This document shows, in pieces, positions 13,363-18,501 of a DNA stretch of 18,501 nucleotides. A model generated the notes under the pieces. It made no database searches. It was not told the origin of the DNA and saw nothing but the letters and a program-made list of their open reading frames with translations. Source of the stretch: Desulfobacterales bacterium (GTDB lineage: Bacteria > Desulfobacterota > Desulfobacteria > Desulfobacterales > 4be13); assembly GCA_029934695.1 (NCBI GenBank), contig JAOZLU010000051.1:2817-21317 (forward strand). The letters run 5' to 3'. The position numbers and the translations under genes are program-made. Numbering within the stretch: the stretch's first letter is position 1; each line of letters starts with the position of its first letter.

Positions 13363-14004
13363 ATGTCCGATTTTGATAAATATTTCACCAAATCAGAAAA
13401 ATATTACCATCCTAAACTCAACTTCTGGAAAAGTTATCTTGATCGGGATGGGATCAGTTCAAAGATTGAAATTCATCGTGAACGAGATGGTTTGATATTT
13501 AAGCCCACGATTATGTTTATGCATTTCTATGAGGGCGGTGAAGAAATTTCCTGTGATAAGGAACCATGGGATTCCGATCTTAACCATTGGTGTGTTAAGG
13601 AAGGTGTAAGAGCAAAGGACCCGGATAATGAAGCACTTCGTTTTTCGCTTGCATTAAGGGCGGCATTCAAAAAGCCGGGAAACAGATTTGGCGATGGAGT
13701 TTTCAACGGAGTGCTTTTACGCACCATAGATGATGGTCCTTTTATGCAGCATGAATCCGTTTCCGATGTAATGAAAGGCATACACAGAGGAAAACCGAAT
13801 TTTAACAGTCAGGCTCTTACCGATTGCAGTGAAATGATAGAGATTCTGATTCAGGATCAGGCATTGGAACTGCTGGAAAAGCTTCGTTACGACAAAGATC
13901 AGGCAATTGATATACTCGCTGGCGCATTGGGAGAATATCTGGACCAGAGATTTTCTGTCACAGGTCGCAGGCTTCTGGGCTTTTCCGGCATAAATCGCAG
14001 ATAA
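13363..14004 (+). CDS. Hypothetical protein at the end of module II
   Basis: 213 residues from ATG 13363, chosen because ACGAGG lies seven bases upstream; ATG 13348 would add five residues without a ribosome site. I do not recognise the family. It is soluble, has no signal peptide, and is mixed alpha/beta at the N-terminal end (FWKSYLDRDGISSKIEIHRERDG, then a charged middle with KEPWDSDLNHWC). The helical C-terminal end is LLEKLRYDKDQAIDILAG followed by LDQRFSVTGRRLLGF. It is not the lost C-terminal half of the truncated ATPase, because no Walker B or H-loop is present. It shares the strand and close spacing of the module, so it may belong to it. A coding gene is likely from length and codon pattern; no function is proposed. 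Confidence 0.6.
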   Translation: MSDFDKYFTKSEKYYHPKLNFWKSYLDRDGISSKIEIHRERDGLIFKPTIMFMHFYEGGEEISCDKEPWDSDLNHWCVKEGVRAKDPDNEALRFSLALRAAFKKPGNRFGDGVFNGVLLRTIDDGPFMQHESVSDVMKGIHRGKPNFNSQALTDCSEMIEILIQDQALELLEKLRYDKDQAIDILAGALGEYLDQRFSVTGRRLLGFSGINRR

Positions 14005-14231
14005 AAAAAGAAGATTGATTACGATGCAGGGTAAAAATTGCTGCCCATTATCATATTCCAAGTTACACTGGCTCTGTTTTGAATATGACTCGGATTGCCG
14101 CAGGACTGGCGCATCAGTCTGAGCGAGTTGCTGCGGATGGATGCCTTATAACAGTCCTGACGGATATCTACGGATGAGAGAACAGAAGACGGGTTTGCCC
14201 CGGAAAATTAGAGGAGAGATACTTAATCAAG

Positions 14232-14906
14232 ATGACAGTTTACCTTTTATCTGATGAAATCGGTTTTCCTCCCCCCCATGGTGCCCGGAGCGACGGTTTG
14301 CTTGCCGTGGGCGGTGATCTGAGCCCAAAGCGTCTCCTCCTCGCCTATCGGCAGGGCATATTCCCGTGGTTTTCAGAGGACGAACCGATTATCTGGTGGT
14401 CGCCTGATCCGCGGCTGGTGCTGTATCCGCGTGAGATCAGAGTTTCAAAAAGACTGCGGCGGACCATCAGAAAAGGGGAGTTCCGTGTGACTATGGACAA
14501 AGCGTTTCTCCAAGTGATTTCTTCCTGTGCAAAAGCGAGAACAGATACTTGGATCGTTGACGAGATGATTGAAGCCTATTGCAAGCTTCACGAATCCGGT
14601 TTTGCACATTCTGTGGAAATTTGGCGTGACGGAGAACTGGTCGGCGGATTATACGGGATTTCCCTGGGGAGATGTTTTTTCGGGGAATCCATGTTCACCC
14701 GGGTCAGCAACGCCTCAAAGGTGGCATTTGTCAGACTTGTGGAACACCTTGGGGGATTATCCTTTGATATGATTGACTGTCAGGTGACATCAGATCATCT
14801 GGTGAATTTCGGAGCAAAGGAGATACCGAGAACACTTTTTCTGAAGCAGCTTGCAAAATCCCTGAAAACGCCGACAAGAAGGGGGAAATGGCGTTTTGAT
14901 TCGTGA
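14232..14906 (+). CDS. aat: Leucyl/phenylalanyl-tRNA-protein transferase
   Basis: 224 residues, near the usual ~230. Aat moves Leu or Phe from aminoacyl-tRNA to N-terminal Lys or Arg of target proteins, creating N-degrons that ClpS hands to ClpAP. Family motifs in order: AVGGDLS (25-31), GIFPWF (42-47), WWSPDPR (55-61), the RTDTWI tryptophan (W107), LVGGLYG (136-142), FFGESMF (E152), IDCQ (Q184) and HLVNFGAKEIPR (189-200). GAGGAG lies at 14211-14216, a rather long 15 bases before the ATG. Its pathway partners clpS and clpA lie 3.6 kb upstream on the same strand, beyond module II. Confidence 0.97.
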   Translation: MTVYLLSDEIGFPPPHGARSDGLLAVGGDLSPKRLLLAYRQGIFPWFSEDEPIIWWSPDPRLVLYPREIRVSKRLRRTIRKGEFRVTMDKAFLQVISSCAKARTDTWIVDEMIEAYCKLHESGFAHSVEIWRDGELVGGLYGISLGRCFFGESMFTRVSNASKVAFVRLVEHLGGLSFDMIDCQVTSDHLVNFGAKEIPRTLFLKQLAKSLKTPTRRGKWRFDS

Positions 14907-14973
14907 ATTTCAAATCCGACGGGAGTTGTTGGAGTTTTTTTGAATTTTCAAATGGAAATGGTGAGAATATCCT

Positions 14974-15702
14974 GTGGCTGATTTCAGAACCCATCTCTCA
15001 GTAGCATCGCGGGTAAGCGGTTTGGCGGCAACAGGTCTGTTGGTGACAGGTCTGGCCCAAGTTCATGAAGTTCTTCTTTATTTTATTATGGGTGTCATGG
15101 GTGGCATATTGCCCGACATTGATGCGGATAATTCTGTGGCGATCCGCCTGGTCTTCAATTTCCTGGCACCTGTCATCGCCTTTTTTCTTGTATTCGGTCA
15201 GAGGATCGGCACCTCGTTGGCCGAACTTCTTCTCATTTGGGCAGCAGTTTTTTTTATGGTAAAATATCCTGTATTTTACCTGTTCACTCGTCTCACCGTG
15301 CATCGCGGGATCATTCACTCAGTTCCGGCAGGCATCCTTTTCTGGCTTCTCGATGCCATCCTGCTGCACCGGGTGTTTCATGTTTCAAATTTCACCGCAT
15401 GGATGGCCGGTTTCTTTGTCTTTCTCGGCTTCATCATTCATCTTGTTCTGGACGAACTCGGCAGCCTGGACCTGTCCGGGAGACGGGTCAAAAAATCCTT
15501 TGGCACAGCCCTCAAACTGAGAAATCCAAAGGACCCAAAAGCGACTTCAGTTCTTTACATCACAATCATCGGCCTGTTTTTCCTCGCTCCTGATCCCGAA
15601 CCTTTTTTGGCGACGATTCTGAGCAGTGAGCATTATCTCAATATCCATCTCTTCCCACAAGGCCAATGGTTTCAGGGGTTGATAAATGCTTTGCAGGATT
15701 GA
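14974..15702 (+). CDS. YdjM/LexA-binding-type membrane-bound metal-dependent hydrolase (DUF457)
   Basis: 242 residues from a GTG start with GGTGAG upstream; the first residues are MADFRTH. Four to five membrane segments are visible (about 17-45, 58-75, 84-106, 117-131, 141-160), and a further one lies near 195-206. The metal-binding pattern of the family is present: H7, GGILPDIDADNS (43-54), HRGIIHS (H110, H116) and HLVLDEL (H156, D160). Members are inner-membrane proteins, and the physiological substrate is unknown. It lies 67 bp after aat on the same strand and may be cotranscribed with it. It converges with gspE, whose end is 67 bp away. Confidence 0.85.
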   Translation: MADFRTHLSVASRVSGLAATGLLVTGLAQVHEVLLYFIMGVMGGILPDIDADNSVAIRLVFNFLAPVIAFFLVFGQRIGTSLAELLLIWAAVFFMVKYPVFYLFTRLTVHRGIIHSVPAGILFWLLDAILLHRVFHVSNFTAWMAGFFVFLGFIIHLVLDELGSLDLSGRRVKKSFGTALKLRNPKDPKATSVLYITIIGLFFLAPDPEPFLATILSSEHYLNIHLFPQGQWFQGLINALQD

Positions 15703-15769
15703 CAGGGGCAGAAATGAAAAAAACACCGGCTTTTTCCTGAACGCCCAATCGGATTTTATCAGACTTCCC

Positions 15770-17305
15770 TCATATCTCAAGCGTTACCCGAAGCACCTCG
15801 GAGATTGTGGTAGTCCCCTCTCTGACCTTCTGCCATCCGTCCTGTCTCAGGGACGCAATCCCCTTTCTGATCGCTGTCTTTTTGATCTTTTCTGTGCCTG
15901 ACCGTTCAATGATCTCTTTCCGAATATCATTATCCACGGGAAGATATTCAAAAATGGCGGTTCTCCCTTTGAAACCGGTATGTCTGCATTCTTCGCAGCC
16001 TTCTCCGTGGAAGAACCGGATGCCCGCGGCCTCGCTCCGGCTTAAATGCATTGACCTTAAAAGTTTCTCATCAGGGGTGATCTGCTTTTTGCAATGGGGG
16101 CATATCACCCGGACAAGCCTTTGCGCCATAATTCCCAACAATGTTGAACTTAAAAGAAAATTTTCCACGCCCATGTCAAGGAGCCGGGTAATCGCACCTG
16201 CTGAGTCATTGGTGTGCAGGGTGCTGAAGAGCAGATGCCCGGTCAGGGCTGACTGAATGGCAATTTCCGCAGTTTCCCTGTCTCTTATCTCCCCGACCAG
16301 TATAATGTCAGGGTCCTGGCGGACAATGGAACGCAATCCGCTCGCGAAGGTCAGACCGATCTTGGGGTTTACCTGGATCTGATTCACTCCCCGCAACTGG
16401 TATTCCACCGGATCTTCCAGCGTGATGATCTTATTTTCCGGGGCATTTATCTTTGCAAGGGTTGTATATAGCGTTGATGTTTTTCCGCTCCCGGTGGGGC
16501 CGGTCACAAGCACCATGCCGTAAGGCTGTGAGATGAGTTCTGTATATTGGGAAAGGACATCCGGGCGAAAGCCCAGTTTTTCCAAGTCAAGGACAAGCGT
16601 ATCCCTGTCCAGTATCCGCATGACAAGGCTTTCTCCAAAGAGTGTCGGAACGGTGGACACCCGGAAATCTATTTCCTTATCCCCTATCTTGAGCTTGATT
16701 CTTCCGTCCTGGGGAAGCCGTCTTTCCGCGATATCCAGTTTGGACATGATCTTGACTCTGGAGATGACAGCAGCCTGAAGCCTGGCCGGCGGGGATTCCA
16801 CATCATTCAGCACACCGTCAATGCGATATCTCACTTTGAATTCGTTTTCAAAAGGCTCAAAATGGATATCACTGGCTTTCAGTTCCACCGCGTCCAGAAT
16901 GAGCCGGTTGACCAGTCTGATAATGGGGGCTTCCGAAGCAATATCTCTCAGATGATCCACATCCTCATCTCCGTCGAGTGATATCTCATAGACATCCTTT
17001 CCAGCTTCCTCAATGATTGTCTCTATGGACTGACTTCCGGCACCATACAGTCTTTCAATGGCTTCGACAATATCTTCTGCCTTGCCTTTATAAGCCTCAA
17101 CATTTAATCTGTAAGCAAATTTCAGCGCGTCAAGGGTTTGGACATCATCCGGCTTGGTCATGGCGACCCGGAGGATATTGCGTGTCAGAGTCAAAGGCAC
17201 AAACATTGACTGCTTCATAAATTTGGCGGAAAGATTGTCCAGAATCACCGGTTCTCTGGGGTAATCTTGGTAAGATATGCGAGTTATGCTGCTTTGTTCG
17301 TTCAT
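15770..17305 (-). CDS. gspE: Type II secretion ATPase GspE (GspE/PilB family)
   Basis: 511 residues read on the minus strand from ATG 17303-17305, which AAGG precedes by about 11 bases; an upstream ATG at 17365 would add 20 residues unlike the family. It is the hexameric cytoplasmic ATPase that powers pseudopilus assembly. Seen in order: an N-terminal GspE_N domain (about 15-100), Walker A GPTGSGKT (269-276), the Asp box LEDPVEYQLRGVNQIQ, Walker B DPDIILVGEIRDRETAE, the His box STLHTND, and the four-cysteine zinc site (C402, C405, C437, C440). The short N-terminus and zinc site favour GspE over PilB, but PilB or another family member is possible. No other secretion genes are in the window on its upstream side, where repeats follow. 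Confidence 0.88.
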   Translation of the reverse strand: MNEQSSITRISYQDYPREPVILDNLSAKFMKQSMFVPLTLTRNILRVAMTKPDDVQTLDALKFAYRLNVEAYKGKAEDIVEAIERLYGAGSQSIETIIEEAGKDVYEISLDGDEDVDHLRDIASEAPIIRLVNRLILDAVELKASDIHFEPFENEFKVRYRIDGVLNDVESPPARLQAAVISRVKIMSKLDIAERRLPQDGRIKLKIGDKEIDFRVSTVPTLFGESLVMRILDRDTLVLDLEKLGFRPDVLSQYTELISQPYGMVLVTGPTGSGKTSTLYTTLAKINAPENKIITLEDPVEYQLRGVNQIQVNPKIGLTFASGLRSIVRQDPDIILVGEIRDRETAEIAIQSALTGHLLFSTLHTNDSAGAITRLLDMGVENFLLSSTLLGIMAQRLVRVICPHCKKQITPDEKLLRSMHLSRSEAAGIRFFHGEGCEECRHTGFKGRTAIFEYLPVDNDIRKEIIERSGTEKIKKTAIRKGIASLRQDGWQKVREGTTTISEVLRVTLEI

Positions 17306-17500
17306 TTTCTGATGCGCCTTATTCCTGTTTTCAGTATAAAGTGTTCCGGATTTTAAGGTGTTCATTCAGCCCGTCTGTTTTGGATTTGGATTGACAAAAT
17401 CCGAACAGGTGCTCAACAAAGATAATTTCTGATTCAGGGGAGGCCCCATATGCATCAAACTGAGATCGTAATTGTCTGTTTTTATTGATCCATGATGTGC

Positions 17501-17583
17501 CGGACGGGGTTTGCAACCCCGTCCGCAATGTTTTGCATATCCACGAAAGCAAAGGTTTCGGACGGGGCTGCAAACCCCGTCCG
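17501..17583. repeat. REP-like palindrome doublet, second locus
   Basis: The first palindrome is 17501-17525, with arms CGGACGGGGTT and AACCCCGTCCG around TGC. The second is 17559-17583, with arms CGGACGGGGCT and AACCCCGTCCG around GCA and one mismatch. Opposite orientation and about 33 bp of spacing match the doublet at 7921-8007. The A-T pair in that stem is G-C here on both arms. Confidence 0.85.
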
Positions 17584-17664
17584 GCAGTCTCAGCCTGATG
17601 CATATGGGAGGCCCCCGTACCTGCCCTCAGACATATCCGGCCGAACGTGCAGGTTTAAGCTTTG

Positions 17665-17706
17665 AGCCCCTCTGTGCCCCCTTTGTGTCCTCTGTGGTTA
17701 AAAAGG
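17665..17706. repeat. CTCTGTG/CTTTGTG intergenic repeat
   Basis: This is a CCCCTCTGTGCCCCC...CTTTGTGTCCTCTGTGGTTA stretch of the same low-complexity kind as at 1-164. Downstream both loci share CGTTATAATCAG (173-184 and 17739-17750). Confidence 0.6.
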
Positions 17707-17854
17707 ACGCAGGACTGATTTCAGGCCTCCCCTAAAAGCGTTATAATCAGAATAATTTTTGAATTTTATATGATAAGAAAAGCTTGGTCAATCCTTTTGT
17801 CGTTCTGGAAAAGAAACTGTTTTGCAAAAAAATGTGAATATCAGGTGATTGCTG

Positions 17855-17883
17855 TTGACATGATATATAATTACAATTAAATT
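17855..17883 (+). promoter_or_regulatory. candidate promoter of the ferredoxin gene
   Basis: A perfect TTGACA (17855-17860) is followed after 17 bases by TAAATT (17878-17883), four of six matches to the -10 consensus. A perfect TATAAT also occurs at 17935-17940, but it is too close to the start codon for a usual leader. Confidence 0.4.
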
Positions 17884-17951
17884 AATTTTTTATCAGATGG
17901 TTTGCAATTATAAAATTTAATCAGATCAGATTGTTATAATGGGGATTTATC

Positions 17952-18380
17952 GTGTATTCAAAAATACTTATTCTTCAGTTTTCAGAAGCTATCGTCCACA
18001 AGCCCCTTGTCTGCGCCTTGGTCAGAGATTATGATCTTACCTTTAATATACTCAATGCAACTGTGTTTCCCAGGAAAGAGGGGGCCTTGGTTCTTGAGCT
18101 TTACGGAAGCAGAAAAAATTTCAGACAAGGGGTAAAATATCTCAAAGATCAGGGGGTGCAGGTCAAAAATGCAGAACAGGAAGTGAGACGGAAAGAGGAA
18201 AAATGTAACCACTGCGGGGCATGTACGGCAGTTTGTCCGACCGGTGCCCTTTCCATCCGACGGCCTGAAATGATTGTCGAGTTTGACCAGAAAAAATGCA
18301 GCATTTGTGAACTTTGCGTACCTGCATGTCCCACCAGGGTAATGAAAGCTCGCCCGACAAAGCATGTGTTTTTTGAATAA
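17952..18380 (+). CDS. NIL-domain 2x[4Fe-4S] ferredoxin
   Basis: 142 residues from a GTG start preceded by GGGGAT. The N-terminal half (about 3-75) is a NIL domain, a ferredoxin-like alpha/beta fold best known at the C-terminus of methionine ABC transporter ATPases. The second half is a bacterial two-cluster ferredoxin: C85, C88, C91, C95 followed by P, and C116, C119, C122, C126 followed by P. Such NIL-ferredoxins are common in anaerobes, including sulfate reducers and methanogens, and have been linked to homocysteine or sulfur assimilation. The redox partner is not visible here. It is a single gene, flanked on both sides by repeats. Confidence 0.9.
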   Translation: MYSKILILQFSEAIVHKPLVCALVRDYDLTFNILNATVFPRKEGALVLELYGSRKNFRQGVKYLKDQGVQVKNAEQEVRRKEEKCNHCGACTAVCPTGALSIRRPEMIVEFDQKKCSICELCVPACPTRVMKARPTKHVFFE

Positions 18381-18383
18381 TTT

Positions 18384-18501
18384 TTGCAAATTGTTTTTTT
18401 TATGTCTGTGCCGGGAAAACGATTTGGAAAATCGTTCTGCATTGATCAATTTGCAAAATTGCTTTACATTAAAAACAATTTGCAAAATTGTTTTACATCA
18501 G
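18384..18501. repeat. Tandem small hairpins at the right window edge
   Basis: The hairpins are AACGATTT/AAATCGTT around GGA (18418-18436), CAATTT/AAATTG around GCA (18447-18461) and AAAACAATTT/AAATTGTTTT around GCA (18472-18494). Similar linkers follow them (CTGCATTGAT, CTTTACATTA, TTTTACATCA), and the spacing is 27-29 bp. A weaker copy, TTTTTGCAAATTG, is near 18381-18394. The array probably continues beyond the window. The first could also terminate the ferredoxin transcript. Confidence 0.7.

Larger units (their letters stand above)
17436..17733. repeat. Nested inverted repeats around a REP doublet
   Basis: Inner arms 17447-17465 (CATATGCATCAAACTGAGA) and 17588-17606 are reverse complements at 17 of 19 positions, and each is followed outward by a GGGAGGCCCC-type palindrome. 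A further outer pair, AGGGGAGGCC (17436-17445) and GGCCTCCCCT (17724-17733), is perfect. The frame encloses the palindrome doublet at 17501-17583, suggesting a composite, possibly mobile, non-coding element. Confidence 0.55.
17366..17951. other. 586-bp repeat-rich gap between divergent gspE and the ferredoxin gene
   Basis: This gap contains the inverted-repeat frame at 17436-17733, the palindrome doublet at 17501-17583, the CTCTGTG-type repeat at 17665-17706 and a candidate promoter at 17855-17883. No protein or RNA gene is convincing in it. The reading frames through the palindromes are low-complexity shadows. Confidence 0.6.

Noticed and set aside
13348..14004. Missing C-terminal half of the truncated ATPase
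   Set aside because: No signature, Walker B or H-loop is present, and the gene has its own ribosome site.
14085..14140. Hairpin or small RNA in the gap before aat (CCGCAG ... CTGCGG)
   Set aside because: The stem is short and interrupted, with no promoter or terminator to support an RNA gene.
10870..14190. Possible insertion-border duplication (GGATGAGGAGAAAC near 10905 and GGATGAGAGAACAG near 14171)
   Set aside because: The match is short and imperfect and overlaps purine-rich ribosome-site-like sequence; it is not enough to call a target duplication.
15703..15769. Bidirectional terminator between the hydrolase gene and gspE
   Set aside because: The only symmetry is a run of A facing a run of T around ACACCGGC; no stable GC stem can be drawn.
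18418..18501. CRISPR-like array
   Set aside because: The period is under 30 bp, linkers of about 10-14 bases are similar to one another, and the units are short perfect hairpins; only three clear copies are visible.

Overview
The window looks like a chromosomal segment of a Gram-negative, anaerobic-type bacterium. The suggested group is Desulfobacterota, probably Desulfobacterales and perhaps a Desulfonema-like lineage. This rests on the protein flavour (SecA, ClpS/ClpA/Aat, a GspE-type ATPase, a NIL-domain ferredoxin) and on the heavy load of small palindromic intergenic repeats. The taxon is an inference and was not searched.

Layout: (1) 1-3418 is an AT-rich accessory block. A repeat-bearing, gene-free leader contains a promoter flanked by two copies of a palindrome. 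Three genes follow: an OLD/AAA-type ATPase, an overlapping DUF4276-like (TOPRIM-like) partner and a HEPN-type protein. (2) 3583-4509 is a membrane-anchored M23 (LytM) peptidase followed by a terminator. (3) 4621-5206 is a dense array of about 95-bp double-hairpin repeats, one copy interrupted by a ~80-bp MITE-like element, and the array is bracketed by a diverged 34-bp direct repeat. (4) 5255-10651 is the housekeeping core secA, clpS, clpA. (5) 10652-14004 is a second accessory block: a 115-bp inverted-repeat element, a second AAA ATPase, an overlapping TOPRIM-like partner, a truncated third AAA gene ending at an 18-bp stop-containing tandem repeat, and a protein of unknown function. (6) 14232-15702 holds aat and a YdjM-type membrane hydrolase. 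(7) 15770-17305 holds gspE on the minus strand. (8) 17366-17951 is repeat-rich intergenic DNA. (9) 17952-18380 is a NIL/2x[4Fe-4S] ferredoxin, followed by a small hairpin array that runs off the window.

How the genes fit together: ClpS (adaptor), ClpA (unfoldase) and Aat (N-terminal Leu/Phe tagging) are the three dedicated components of the bacterial N-degron pathway. Here aat is separated from clpSA by the second ATPase block, as if that block had been inserted into an N-degron gene cluster. The two ATPase blocks, on either side of the housekeeping core, share one plan: an SMC/OLD-like ATPase of about 400 residues whose stop codon overlaps the start of a smaller protein with TOPRIM-like acidic motifs. 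That is the plan of split OLD-family anti-phage systems such as PARIS. The block with a HEPN gene and the block with a truncated second ATPase are the best candidates for an undescribed defence system, but no function is demonstrated by the sequence.
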